DNA of 30,395 nt from Clostridia bacterium (GTDB lineage: Bacteria > Bacillota_A > Clostridia > Oscillospirales > Acutalibacteraceae). The notes below the pieces were generated by a model. That model had not been told where the DNA came from. It saw only the letters and a list, made by a program, of their open reading frames with translations, and searched no databases. A program made the position numbers and the translations under genes. Of the stretch, positions 7,104 to 16,451 are shown one piece after another (position 1 is the first letter of the stretch; every line of letters begins with the position of its first letter). The DNA is taken from the NCBI GenBank assembly GCA_017397065.1, contig JAFQKE010000021.1, positions 1-30,395 of the forward strand, in the 5' to 3' direction.

Positions 7104-7416
7104 GGGGCTGTAAAAAAACAAAGTTTATTAAATTCCTTTAAATAAGAATAAAATGAAATGAAAAATCTGCAATAAAAGTGTAAAAAAGCACTTTTATTGC
7201 AGATTTTTATTTTTATAAATATATTAGGCATATAAATTGTTGTTTATAAGCCTTCCCCTTGATGGGGAAGGGGGACCGCTTGCGGTGGATGAGGTGAAAA
7301 AACCGCTAAATTATGCGATTTTTTGCGGACAGTCCGGGAGGCCTGTCCCTACAGATGTTTAATATAATCTCATCTTCAAACAACAATTTATCGCACGGCT
7401 GTTTTTTTACAGCCCC
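7104..7416. mobile_element. MITE-like non-coding element with perfect 17-bp terminal inverted repeats
   Basis: GGGGCTGTAAAAAAACA (7104-7120) is repeated as its exact reverse complement at 7400-7416, enclosing 313 bp without a plausible gene. Inside are a perfect 20-bp-stem hairpin (7161-7208), a CCTTCCCC/GGGGAAGG hairpin (7251-7271), an ACCGC/GCGGT hairpin and a GGACAG/CTGTCC hairpin (7327-7348). No clear target-site duplication is visible. The right end also forms its own small hairpin GGCTGT/ACAGCC (7397-7414). It fills almost the entire gap between the cohesin-like gene and the araC-type gene (7083-7435). Confidence 0.5.
7161..7208. terminator. perfect 20-bp hairpin, likely terminator of the cohesin-like gene
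   Basis: The arms 7161-7180 and 7189-7208 are perfect reverse complements (AAAAATCTGCAATAAAAGTG and its complement) around an 8-base loop, and are followed by ATTTTT. The plus-strand transcript of the gene ending at 7082 would meet it first. It lies inside the MITE-like element. Confidence 0.7.
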
Positions 7417-7435
7417 TTTATTTTTTTAAATATTT

Positions 7436-8308
7436 TTACGGAATATAGTTAAGGGGAATGGCATTTGTTTTTCTAAATGTGGTGGGAGAAATGCCAAACT
7501 GCTTTTTAAAGCAATGCGAAAAGTAAGCAATATCATTAAAACCGCTTCGGTACGAAACAACGTTTATGGACTTTTCGGTAGTGGTAAGTAAAACCTGCGC
7601 TTTTTCCAGCCTTAACAAATTGACGTAGTTTGTAATAGTAAAACCTGTGTGCTCTTTAAATTTGCGGCATAAATAGGATTTATTATATCCAAATTTCTTA
7701 GCAAGGCCGGGTACGGAAAGGTCAACCGTATGTCCATCATCTACACCAACGTTTTTGTTTATGTAGTCAACAATGGTGTAAAACTGCTCGTTTGATGGAA
7801 TTTTAATATTAGAAGAGAATCGGTTGTTGTTAAAAAATAGTCCCAAAAGCATATAAACGCTGCCGATTGCACACATAGAATCATTTTTAGAAAATTCTAT
7901 AAGGCGGTCAACTTCTTTGATTATCTCCTCGTCCTTTACATAGTTCTCAAGTATTAAAATCTGTTCCAGTAAAGGCATTAAATATTTTTGTGTAAGGGTG
8001 GATTCGTTAAAAAGCTTATCTAGGTCAAACATAATGGCATAGCAGGTAACTCCATTTGAGCCCGAAATTCCCGTATGCATATTATAAGGATTTATCACTA
8101 CCAGCGAGTCTTTTTTTGCGATAATGCTTTTTTGGTTCAGGGTTACTGTAAGTTCACCCGAAACAACACGCAAAAGCTCCAATCTTTGGTGACAATGTGG
8201 CTTAAAAATAAGGGAGTTTGGCATATTTTTTTCAAAAAGTGATACTTTAACACTTTTTTCACTATATATTACCTGCTTTTGATTTTTTTGCATACCTATA
8301 TTTTCCAT
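7436..8308 (-). CDS. AraC-family transcriptional regulator with cupin-like sensor domain
   Basis: The protein (290 residues from the chosen start) has an N-terminal cupin-like sugar-sensing part (KPHCHQRLELLRVVSGELTVTLN ... INPYNMHTG). Its C-terminal AraC DNA-binding domain has two helix-turn-helix units: VPGLAKKFGYNKSYLCRKFKEHTGFTI and INVVSYRSGFNDIAYFSHCFKKQFGISPTTFRK. The longer reading from 8320 is less likely because its first codons contain the ribosome binding site GAGGTG, 4 bases before the ATG at 8308. It has a perfect consensus promoter and diverges from the giant surface-protein cluster that begins at 8651. Members of this family often activate adjacent glycan-use genes in response to a released sugar, so it is the likely regulator of 8651-23801. 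Confidence 0.9.
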   Translation of the reverse strand: MENIGMQKNQKQVIYSEKSVKVSLFEKNMPNSLIFKPHCHQRLELLRVVSGELTVTLNQKSIIAKKDSLVVINPYNMHTGISGSNGVTCYAIMFDLDKLFNESTLTQKYLMPLLEQILILENYVKDEEIIKEVDRLIEFSKNDSMCAIGSVYMLLGLFFNNNRFSSNIKIPSNEQFYTIVDYINKNVGVDDGHTVDLSVPGLAKKFGYNKSYLCRKFKEHTGFTITNYVNLLRLEKAQVLLTTTEKSINVVSYRSGFNDIAYFSHCFKKQFGISPTTFRKTNAIPLNYIP

Positions 8309-8386
8309 AGTGCACCTCATTTCTCTAATAAGTAAATATAGGACAAATAAAACTCAATATACTCTCTTGCCAAAATCGTTTGTTTT

Positions 8387-8415
8387 ATTATAAAATAATA
8401 ATAGAATTTTGTCAA
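8387..8415 (-). promoter_or_regulatory. consensus promoter of the AraC-type regulator
   Basis: On the minus strand, TTGACA (8415-8410) and TATAAT (8392-8387) are perfect and separated by 17 bases. The leader to the ATG at 8308 would be about 70 bases. Confidence 0.85.
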
Positions 8416-8454
8416 TGGGGTTATTATACTCTAATTTCGTAAAATATGATAATT

Positions 8455-8483
8455 TTGTATAAAAAACTCCTAAATATTATAAA
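8455..8483 (+). promoter_or_regulatory. weak candidate promoter of the giant surface-protein cluster
   Basis: The 342-bp gap between the divergent genes (8309-8650) holds no gene. The best plus-strand promoter I can find is TTGTAT (8455-8460), 17 bases, TATAAA (8478-8483). The -35 is only 3/6, which would suit a promoter needing an activator such as the divergent AraC protein. The leader would be about 160 bases. No clear AraC half-site pair is recognisable by eye. Confidence 0.3.
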
Positions 8484-8650
8484 TCTTATGCATTCTACAT
8501 AAAAAATTGCTATAAAAATCAAAAAGGCACTTCCATCAAAGAATGTGTTTAAATGTAGTTGTTGATGTGAGATTTAGTTTTTTACGATTTGTATTTTTGG
8601 AAATAAATAGGTAAATCATTGACAAAAAAATTTCTGAAGGGAGAATAATA

Positions 8651-11600
8651 ATGAAAAGATTATTATCAATTATGCTTGTGGTGACATTGGTTTTCAGTAT
8701 CATAAGCACTGGAGCATGGGCTGCCGGCGGAGGTACCGAAGTCGGCGAAAACATTATGGCCAACTATACATATAAAGATTGGAAGGTCACAAACCGAGCC
8801 ACAATAAATGCTCCCACCGAAAGCTTTTCGGGTGATATGTCCAACGCATTTAGCGTAACAAAGCTTATGTGGCGTTCGGCATATACCAAAATAGATCTTG
8901 AAGCAGGGGAAACTTATGAGCTTAAGTTCTATTACAAGGAGGAAAACCCAAGCAAGGTTTACCTTACTGATGCCAACAATCGTGGTGTGTTAATGGCACC
9001 TACAAGTACAATGACCTTTGGCGATGAAATCACCTTTGTGAATAATGATTATTCAAACAATCTTTTAACCGACCTTAACTATAATATCCCTTCGGATAAA
9101 GAGGGTTGGAATATTGTTACTGCTGAGATTTCACCTTCCGTTACCGGTGAGCATACATTTTGCTTTACCGGCGCAGGCCCTGATGTTAACGATTTAAGCC
9201 TTGTTCACTTCAGTGATTTTAGCTTGGTAAAACAGGCAAAGGACTTAAATGTACTTAACGATACTACTATGTCAGGCCTTACCTGGAATGCAATCTGGAA
9301 CACCGGCCTTAGAAATCCTAAGGAGGCCACACTTGATAAATCTCAGTCCTACAGCGGAACTGCTTATGCAATGACCTTTGGCAGAAATTCAAGATACCGT
9401 GATAATTATACCACAGTTACTCTTGAGCCTAACACTACCTATGACTTCTCTTTTCGTTATAAATCGGGAACCTCTGATGAGCGCATTGAGAAAATCGGTT
9501 TTGTAGATGCTTCTAAGGTTAATCTCAGCACCTACAAGGGAGATTTTGTTAAAAATCACCTTACCGATGCCGCTACACCTCTACTCGGCGAGAATGAGGC
9601 TAATATAGAGCGTGAGCTCGGTGGAGTTTGGAACTCGGTTAGCACAACCTTTACTACAGGTACAGCTACAAAATATATAATGTATATATATGTTGGTGAG
9701 GTTGTTGCCGACCAAAGCTTTACAACTATGACTCTCAGCGACTTTAGCCTTGTTGCAAAAGAAGCACCAACAGTTTCCGAAATGGTTTTAAGCCAGCTTA
9801 TCAATGTTGAAAACTGGAACTCAACTTGGAGATTACAGGGTGCTACCATAAAAATTGAAAATTCAACCGACTCCTGTAAGGGCGGTGAGGCTGTAAGCGT
9901 TGATAAATCAAATTGGCGTTCTACATTTGTTAAGCTTACCCTTACAGCAAATACAGAATACGCTCTTACCTTTAATTATAAGGGAACATCCGCAGTATCA
10001 AACTTACATTTAATCGCTTTAAATGATATTGATGAAGCTAAATATGCGGCTAAACCCGACCACGTAATCCAGGCCTTAAAAAATGGTGCGAGCCCAGTAT
10101 TCACTCAAAGCTATTCCGCCCTTAATTACAACGGAAGTGCTTGGAATGAGGTAGCCGCAAGCTTTACTACTAATAATAACACCGAATATTACCTTGTTTT
10201 TGAAAATAACACAAGCGGTTCGGGCTTTGTAGCATCGGATTTTGATGTTGAAATCGACACCTCCACCGATGAGGAAGAGCAGCCCGATGTAGAAAATGCA
10301 TTGGAAAACTCTAAGGCTTCTGATTGGTTCTCTAGCTGGAACGGAGCTTCCGGTACCGAAGTAAGCGGAGCTATATTCGTAAGATGTGCCTACCGTTCTG
10401 CTTACACAAAGGTTACATTAGAGAAAAATACAAAATATGAACTCAGCTTTAGCCACGGCGAGGTAAGGGTTACAGATATAAGAGTTTTTGCTGCAAGTGA
10501 AATCACAGACCCTGCAACTCAGTTAAAAACTCCTGATGCGAACGGTGGTCCTGCCCCCGGTGGTACAACCAATCTTGCAACAGATACAGTGGCAACAACC
10601 TGCCCCGCAACACCTGTAGCAGGTGAGTTCTATACCTCATCTGAAAGCTTTACAACTACCAATGAAACTGAGTATTATATCTTCCTTGATTGCGGTGCGT
10701 TTAGTACTACAGCTATTCTTTTAAAGAATTTAAAACTTGTTGTAAAGCAAGAGTCTGAAGAGCTGGCAGATCCTAACGTTCTTAACGATACTACTATGGC
10801 AGGTCTTGCTTGGAATGCAATCTGGAACACAGGTCTTAGAAATCCTAAGACGGCTGATGTTGATAAATCTCAGTCTTATAGCGGTAATGCATATGCAATG
10901 TCCTTTGGCAGAAATGCAAGATACCGTGATAGCTATACCACAGTTACCCTTAAACCAAATACTAAATATAACTTCTCATTCCGCTATAAGTCCTCAAGTG
11001 ATGGACGGGGCGAAGTTATTAGCGATATAGGCTTTGTAGATGCTTCTAAGGTTAATTTTTCAACCTATAAAGGCGATACTGTTGCTTCTCACTTAACAGA
11101 TTCTGCTACACCTATTTTGGGCAAGGATACCGCTGTTAAAGAACAGTTAACCGATGGTACTTGGAATCTTGTTACTACCACTTTCACTACCGGTGAAGCA
11201 AGCAAATATGTAATGTATCTCAACTGCCAAACCAAAAATGGTGATGCAGGTTTCCAGATTTTCACTCTTAGTGATTTTAGTCTTGTTGCAGACGAGGGAG
11301 GGTCGTCCGATACTCCCGAATCGGTTGTCGAGCAGCTTATCAATGTTGAAAACTGGAACTCAACATGGAGATTACAGGGTGCTAACGTAAAAATTGAAAA
11401 TTCAACCGACTCCTGTAAGGGCGGTGATGCTGTAAGCGTTGATAAATCAAATTACCGCTCTACCTTTGTTAAGCTTAACCTTACTGCAAAAGCAAAATAT
11501 AAGCTTACCTTTAATTATAAGGGCAAATCTGCAATATCAAGATTACACTTAATTGCTTTAAATGATATTGATTCTGCTAAATATGCGGCTAAACCCGACC

Positions 11601-14600
11601 ATTTAATCACCGCCTTAAAGGATGGCGTTGGTACTGTGCTTACTCAAAACTTTGACGCCCTTAATTATGATGGAAACACTTGGAATGAGGTATCCGCAAG
11701 CTTTAAAACCGGTGATAATACCGAATATTATCTTGTTTTTGAAAACAATTCAACCGGTTCGGGATTTGTAGTATCCGATTTCAATGTTGAAATCGACACC
11801 ACTCCCGATGAGGACGATGAAGAGGAGCTACCCGATCCTGACAATTTACTTGCTGATACCAAGCCCGCCGATTGGACCTCCAGTTGGGGATATAGAAAGG
11901 GCGTTTATGCAGGTAATGCCATAAGCCTTGGTGTTGCTTGGCGTTCGGGATATACCAAGGTTACTTTAAAACCAAATGTTACTTATAAATTCCAGTTCAA
12001 TTTTGAAAATGTTAAGGTTTCAGATATAAGAGTATTTGCCGCTTTAGAAATTACTGATATGGATACCCAAATGCTTTCAGCCGAAGGTGGCGGAGCAGCA
12101 ATGGGCGGTACAAATAACCTTGCACCGGATACAATTACAAGCAATTGTATTACCCCTGTACTTGGCGAGACCTATACCGCCTCTGAGATGTTTACAACAT
12201 CTTCGGAAACAGAATATTATATTATTTTTGATGCTACTGAATTTGTTGTAAGCTCTATCTTACTTAAAAAGATAAGCCTTAAAGAGTATTATGATCCCGC
12301 AACTGATATATTCGGTACTATAAGGAACACCAATGGCGGTACCGTTAAAAACAAGGGTACAACTCCCTATGAAAAGAACAAGGAAACTACCGTTATTGCA
12401 ACACCTTTAGAGGGCAACACCTTTGACGGATGGTATGATGCCGATGGCAAAAAATTATCCTCCGATGCGTCTTATACCTTTACAGTAAAAGGTGAATTTG
12501 ATTTAACTGCAAAATTTAAAGGTCCCAATATGCCATACATAGATTGGATGGCTGAAAACGGTATGGACGGCACCTTTGAAAAAGGCACGATGTCCGGCTG
12601 GCATGCTTATGATCCGGGTACAGGTGCAGTTGCAAACTTTGCAACCTTTACACCTAAGGATTTTGCTTCGCACAGAGGCAAAAAAGCATTGGCTATAAGT
12701 GCTCGTTATCAGATGTCTGAATTTGATTTCACTAATCTAACCAAAGACACCGATTATTATTTAAGCTTCTATATTTACTGTCCTGATTTACTGCCTTATG
12801 ACTCGAAAGCTGAAATAGGTAAGCAAGGCTTTAAGCTCAATCAGATTTCTCTTAATGTAGGCGATGATACCATCTGGAGCAAAAATAATCAGTTCAGTGA
12901 CGGAAATAATGGTTGGCATAGAGTAGAATTCTTCTTCAACACAGGTAATGCTACCAGTGCAACCCTAGCTATAAACTATTATGGCGATTCTAACGCTACC
13001 GAAAAATCAGTTCACTTGGACGATGTTATGTTTGTTCAGTATGTTGCAGACGGACTTGATAACGGCGATTTTGAAGCAGGCAAAGATGGTTGGATGGGCA
13101 AATATTCCGTTTCAGAGGAAAGCGGCAACAAGGTTGCTTCCATTGCAAAGGATGAAAAATTATATCAGCCATTAGCTGTGGAGCCACATTCATCTTACAC
13201 CTTAAAATTCCGTGCAAAGGGTGAGCTTTTAGCAGCATTCTCAAAAACAAATGAATATTCTACAGCTTCAACTTCTCTTATAAGCTCCGTTTCATCCGTT
13301 AAAACATCGGGCGATTGGAACGAGTATTCACTTGATGTGTATACCGGTATGAACAGTGCAATCACTCTGCTTTTTGAAGCACTTGATGACGGTGCTGAGC
13401 TGGATGATATAAGCATAACCAAAAACGAGGATGCCGCAGGTGCGATACTTGAAAAAATCGACTTTGAAACCGACCGTTTTGCTATTAAAAACAGCACAAC
13501 AAATACCGATATTTATGAAGTATATGAGGGTGCGGAATTTGCACATAGCGGCAATAAATCGCTTCACTTCAAGTATAATGCCGAAAACAGCAAAAACCAG
13601 CATATTTTCAATGAATCTTATCTTGGCTTCCAGATAAGCAACAAGCGTGTGTACAGACTCACCTTCTATTACAAAACTGCCAACGGTAGCACCATTAAAA
13701 TCTCACCCGATTTCTTGGGCACTCAGGCAGGTAATGTTGGCGTTAAGCATACAGCTAAGGGTAACGGCTGGAATAGAGTAGATTTCTTTGCCTCATCATC
13801 CAGCGCAGTTTATTTTGACCCCATTATAGCTAACATAGTTGGCGAGACCAAAACCGATTTCTATGTTGATGACATTACTTATACCATTGTTTCCGCCGCA
13901 GTTTTGGAAACCGGTGTTAAAAATGTTTATGCTGAGCCTCCTCTGGCACTTCTTTATAACGAAGGCTTTGAGGAACCCATCACTAAAAAGAACTGGGGCA
14001 AGCTTCCTTCCACAATGAAGGCAGTTAAGGGCGATACCGAGTTTGGTAATAAGTTCTTAAGAGTAAGCGGTAAAACCTTCTACATTCTCCCCGTTTCGGT
14101 TGAGGCAGGTGTGCAGTATTACTTCTCTGCATCACTTCGTGGCAAAGGCGGATATATAGGACTTTCAACAACCCCCGACGGCAAGGGATTATTCTCAGGC
14201 GTTTCGGGTGAGGTGGAATCCTACCTCAAGCCCACTTCAAATAAATGGAGCAGAAGCGGATTTAAGTTCTCAGCTCCTATGAGTGGCACTATTTATCTTG
14301 TTGTCGCTCAAGAAAGCGGAACTATGGATATTGATAATGTCCTTATTTATAAGGAACAGTACGGCCTCGCTAAAAAGCCAAACGGTCACGCTATTTTAAC
14401 CGGTTATGATTATAATGCTACCTCAGGTAAAAATTATATCATCAACGGCGGTTATGATGAAAATGGCGACGTATGGGGCGAGGAATACTGGGATGAAAGT
14501 CCTGCAACAGGTGATACATTCCCGGCAACAACTTTAATCATAATAACTCTTGTGGCAGCAAGTGTTTTACTGCTCACAGGTCGCAAAAGCAAAAAGGAGG

Positions 14601-14608
14601 CTGAATAA
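8651..14608 (+). CDS. giant sortase-anchored surface protein of carbohydrate-binding-like modules
   Basis: This 1985-residue protein has a signal peptide (cleavage likely after AWA, residue 24) and no recognisable catalytic domain. Seven beta-sandwich modules of about 150-170 residues follow: a divergent first one (about 33-194), then A (200-368), B (377-535), C (548-700), A (708-880), B (892-1050) and C (1062-1211). Most carry the core WRS(A/T)(Y/F)xK(V/L)xL..NTxYxLxF. A Listeria-Bacteroides-type repeat (about 1220-1292; FDGWYDADGKKL) is next, then four CBM4/9-like or galactose-binding-like domains (about 1307-1463, 1467-1592, 1599-1749 and 1767-1905). The C-terminus is a sorting signal: SPATGD (1950-1955), a hydrophobic stretch and RKSKKEAE. 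I infer a wall-anchored glycan-binding protein or scaffold. The ribosome binding site AAGGGAG is well placed. It is the first gene of the cluster; the next starts 2 bp after it. Confidence 0.85.
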   Translation: MKRLLSIMLVVTLVFSIISTGAWAAGGGTEVGENIMANYTYKDWKVTNRATINAPTESFSGDMSNAFSVTKLMWRSAYTKIDLEAGETYELKFYYKEENPSKVYLTDANNRGVLMAPTSTMTFGDEITFVNNDYSNNLLTDLNYNIPSDKEGWNIVTAEISPSVTGEHTFCFTGAGPDVNDLSLVHFSDFSLVKQAKDLNVLNDTTMSGLTWNAIWNTGLRNPKEATLDKSQSYSGTAYAMTFGRNSRYRDNYTTVTLEPNTTYDFSFRYKSGTSDERIEKIGFVDASKVNLSTYKGDFVKNHLTDAATPLLGENEANIERELGGVWNSVSTTFTTGTATKYIMYIYVGEVVADQSFTTMTLSDFSLVAKEAPTVSEMVLSQLINVENWNSTWRLQGATIKIENSTDSCKGGEAVSVDKSNWRSTFVKLTLTANTEYALTFNYKGTSAVSNLHLIALNDIDEAKYAAKPDHVIQALKNGASPVFTQSYSALNYNGSAWNEVAASFTTNNNTEYYLVFENNTSGSGFVASDFDVEIDTSTDEEEQPDVENALENSKASDWFSSWNGASGTEVSGAIFVRCAYRSAYTKVTLEKNTKYELSFSHGEVRVTDIRVFAASEITDPATQLKTPDANGGPAPGGTTNLATDTVATTCPATPVAGEFYTSSESFTTTNETEYYIFLDCGAFSTTAILLKNLKLVVKQESEELADPNVLNDTTMAGLAWNAIWNTGLRNPKTADVDKSQSYSGNAYAMSFGRNARYRDSYTTVTLKPNTKYNFSFRYKSSSDGRGEVISDIGFVDASKVNFSTYKGDTVASHLTDSATPILGKDTAVKEQLTDGTWNLVTTTFTTGEASKYVMYLNCQTKNGDAGFQIFTLSDFSLVADEGGSSDTPESVVEQLINVENWNSTWRLQGANVKIENSTDSCKGGDAVSVDKSNYRSTFVKLNLTAKAKYKLTFNYKGKSAISRLHLIALNDIDSAKYAAKPDHLITALKDGVGTVLTQNFDALNYDGNTWNEVSASFKTGDNTEYYLVFENNSTGSGFVVSDFNVEIDTTPDEDDEEELPDPDNLLADTKPADWTSSWGYRKGVYAGNAISLGVAWRSGYTKVTLKPNVTYKFQFNFENVKVSDIRVFAALEITDMDTQMLSAEGGGAAMGGTNNLAPDTITSNCITPVLGETYTASEMFTTSSETEYYIIFDATEFVVSSILLKKISLKEYYDPATDIFGTIRNTNGGTVKNKGTTPYEKNKETTVIATPLEGNTFDGWYDADGKKLSSDASYTFTVKGEFDLTAKFKGPNMPYIDWMAENGMDGTFEKGTMSGWHAYDPGTGAVANFATFTPKDFASHRGKKALAISARYQMSEFDFTNLTKDTDYYLSFYIYCPDLLPYDSKAEIGKQGFKLNQISLNVGDDTIWSKNNQFSDGNNGWHRVEFFFNTGNATSATLAINYYGDSNATEKSVHLDDVMFVQYVADGLDNGDFEAGKDGWMGKYSVSEESGNKVASIAKDEKLYQPLAVEPHSSYTLKFRAKGELLAAFSKTNEYSTASTSLISSVSSVKTSGDWNEYSLDVYTGMNSAITLLFEALDDGAELDDISITKNEDAAGAILEKIDFETDRFAIKNSTTNTDIYEVYEGAEFAHSGNKSLHFKYNAENSKNQHIFNESYLGFQISNKRVYRLTFYYKTANGSTIKISPDFLGTQAGNVGVKHTAKGNGWNRVDFFASSSSAVYFDPIIANIVGETKTDFYVDDITYTIVSAAVLETGVKNVYAEPPLALLYNEGFEEPITKKNWGKLPSTMKAVKGDTEFGNKFLRVSGKTFYILPVSVEAGVQYYFSASLRGKGGYIGLSTTPDGKGLFSGVSGEVESYLKPTSNKWSRSGFKFSAPMSGTIYLVVAQESGTMDIDNVLIYKEQYGLAKKPNGHAILTGYDYNATSGKNYIINGGYDENGDVWGEEYWDESPATGDTFPATTLIIITLVAASVLLLTGRKSKKEAE
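9248..12280 (+). repeat. duplicated A-B-C module cassette, two copies about 1.53 kb apart
   Basis: The first copy runs about 9248-10750 and the second about 10772-12280. The A units both begin NVLNDTTM-GL-WNAIWNTG and the B units both read QLINVENWNSTWRLQGA; the DNA is nearly identical over these stretches. The two C units are much more diverged from each other, and C1 is closer to modules in the gene at 16503. Confidence 0.75.
9995..10047 (+). repeat. 53-bp block identical to 18714-18766 in the other giant gene
   Basis: The segment encoding VSNLHLIALNDIDEAKYA is identical at all 53 bases, including third codon positions, between this B module and a B module of the gene at 16503, about 8.7 kb away. 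The surrounding codons differ. This points to recent copying or gene conversion between the two genes. Confidence 0.85.
14498..14605 (+). other. cell-wall sorting signal coding segment (SPATGD, hydrophobic, basic tail)
   Basis: The last 36 residues of the 1985-residue protein have the three parts of a sortase substrate: the pentapeptide-like motif SPATG followed by D, a hydrophobic segment (LIIITLVAASVLLL) and the tail RKSKKEAE. The motif is of the (S/N)PxTG type instead of the classical LPxTG, so a non-class-A sortase is expected. No sortase gene is in the window. Confidence 0.75.
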
Positions 14609-14610
14609 TA

Positions 14611-16425
14611 ATGAAAAATATTAAAAATATAATTTGTTTACTTCTTTGTTTTGCACTTGCATTCAGCCTTCTTGCAGGCTGCAGCACCAAAGAGGAAAAA
14701 AACAACAGTTCAGAGCCCGTTTCTTCCGATGAGACCATTGAAGATAATTCTGAATACGAAGAAGAGTATGAGGAAGAGGAGTACGAGGAAGAAGAGTACG
14801 AAGACGAATGGTACGAAGATTATGATGACGATGAGTATTATGATGATTTTGGTGACCTTGAAGAAATGCCTTTAGAGACTACACTTGAAATCTATAATTC
14901 TCAAAAGCCCATAATCAACAATTACAAAGGCTTCAGCGGTGGTATTTATCACGCATACGGCTTTATGAAGGACGATAACACAGGCCGTGTTTACACCGAT
15001 AAAATGATGGATGTTGAGCTTGGCCGTCTTGAAGATACGGGTGTTAGAGTTGTTCGTACCCGTTATCAAAGCCAATGGATGTGGAAAGAATCCACCGGTT
15101 ATGACTGGAACTCAAAAAGATTTAACTATTTCTGCGATTTTGCAAAGGAAATGCAAAGCCGAAATATTGATGTTATGATTCAGGTAGGTTGGCATTTTGA
15201 TAAAATGTCAGGTTACGGTCAGGCATCAATTAACGATGTAGATTATTTGTATGGCTATGGCGATGACCGCTACGGCGAAAGTGCAGGCTACAATTTTAAA
15301 GGCCTTTCAGCAAATGATGCCAGAATTGTTAAGGGTGCCCGCCGCTATGGTTATTGGATAGCCGAAACCCTAAAGCAGCTTCGTGCAAGAGGTATTAACA
15401 ATGCTAAGTACCTTGCTTATTGGGTAGAACCCTGTAACGGATATACTAAGGCTCTTGAAAACACCGGACTTAATCCCGAGATTGGTAATAACGGATATAT
15501 GCTATATGGTCACGATAAGGTGGAGTATACTCTCTTCTGCCGTCAGATGAGAAACAAGCTCGCTGAATTAAAGGTAGACCATACCGTAGATCATATGGGC
15601 CCCAACGAGGCTTGCTCTACCGGAGTTTTACCCGTTACTATGGAGTATATTCTTAAAAAAGACCCCTCTCTTTTCACCATTTATTCTGCTCACCATTATC
15701 CTCAATCAACCTCGGCTGCAAACGATACCTATTATATCTATTCCAATTACTTGCAGGAATATTATATGAAGTGCATTAAAGAGGCTGGCCTTTTTGGAAA
15801 AGTGCAGTTCTGGATGGATGAGTTCAACGCTAAGGATGAGGGTGCAGAGCATTTGGCCTCCGGAAACTCGTGGTTAGGTCTTCAAAATGCTGTGTGTGCT
15901 ATGACCGCTCAGCAAAACGGAATTCAAAATATTATGCTTTGGATGCCCTTTGACCAGCTTTGGACCGACAGAAACGGTAGTGGCGGTGAGTTTAAAGATG
16001 GTATACATATGTGTGGCTTAGCACCGTCATTGTTTGTATCCTCAATTCCGTATGAAAAATACTATACTAACGGACTTTTCACAAAATATAACTCCTGTAA
16101 AAAAGGTACCGTTTATAAAACTAACAATAAATATTTGGCAGAAGAAGAATATGCCAGTGTTTATGTAAGTGCAATGAAAAATGATGATGGCAAATGGGTA
16201 GTATCGGTTGTTAACCTTAACGCCGAGGATGTTAGAATCCACGTTAAGTTTGATAAATCCATAAATGCAACCCTTTACCGCTATATTTGTGAATCAGGTA
16301 AGCTTAATCCTGATTTTGGCGCAACACTTCCCGAAGCAGATAAAACCTACGGAGACGTTAAGGATAAGTTCACAGATTTAATCCCCGGTGGCTCTATAGC
16401 AATTTACACAGAAATTGCAGGATAA
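14611..16425 (+). CDS. lipoprotein glycoside hydrolase, clan GH-A-like (GH39-like layout)
   Basis: The 604-residue protein has a lipoprotein signal (LLAGC, lipidated C24). A strongly acidic, Tyr-rich spacer follows (about 40-80), with no Lys or Arg between residues 31 and 98. Residues about 91-500 look like a TIM barrel. WVEP (E273) resembles the NEP acid/base site at strand 4, SAHHYP resembles strand 6, WMDEFN (E404) resembles the TEFN nucleophile site of GH39 enzymes at strand 7, and NIMLWMPFDQLW resembles strand 8. HMGPNEA (E333) is also conserved in its paralog. A beta-sandwich domain (about 510-604) closes the protein, as in GH39, GH30 and GH51 enzymes. It is a strong paralog of the C-terminal domain of the 16503 protein. 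AGGAGG (14595-14600) lies inside the end of the previous gene. The substrate is unknown. Confidence 0.8.
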   Translation: MKNIKNIICLLLCFALAFSLLAGCSTKEEKNNSSEPVSSDETIEDNSEYEEEYEEEEYEEEEYEDEWYEDYDDDEYYDDFGDLEEMPLETTLEIYNSQKPIINNYKGFSGGIYHAYGFMKDDNTGRVYTDKMMDVELGRLEDTGVRVVRTRYQSQWMWKESTGYDWNSKRFNYFCDFAKEMQSRNIDVMIQVGWHFDKMSGYGQASINDVDYLYGYGDDRYGESAGYNFKGLSANDARIVKGARRYGYWIAETLKQLRARGINNAKYLAYWVEPCNGYTKALENTGLNPEIGNNGYMLYGHDKVEYTLFCRQMRNKLAELKVDHTVDHMGPNEACSTGVLPVTMEYILKKDPSLFTIYSAHHYPQSTSAANDTYYIYSNYLQEYYMKCIKEAGLFGKVQFWMDEFNAKDEGAEHLASGNSWLGLQNAVCAMTAQQNGIQNIMLWMPFDQLWTDRNGSGGEFKDGIHMCGLAPSLFVSSIPYEKYYTNGLFTKYNSCKKGTVYKTNNKYLAEEEYASVYVSAMKNDDGKWVVSVVNLNAEDVRIHVKFDKSINATLYRYICESGKLNPDFGATLPEADKTYGDVKDKFTDLIPGGSIAIYTEIAG

Positions 16426-16451
16426 AGGTGTGAAAAAGCACAACGGTAATA

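Noticed and set aside
8619..8647. TTGACA at 8619-8624 as the promoter of the giant surface-protein gene
   Set aside because: The matching -10 would fall on the ribosome binding site and next to the ATG at 8651, leaving no leader.
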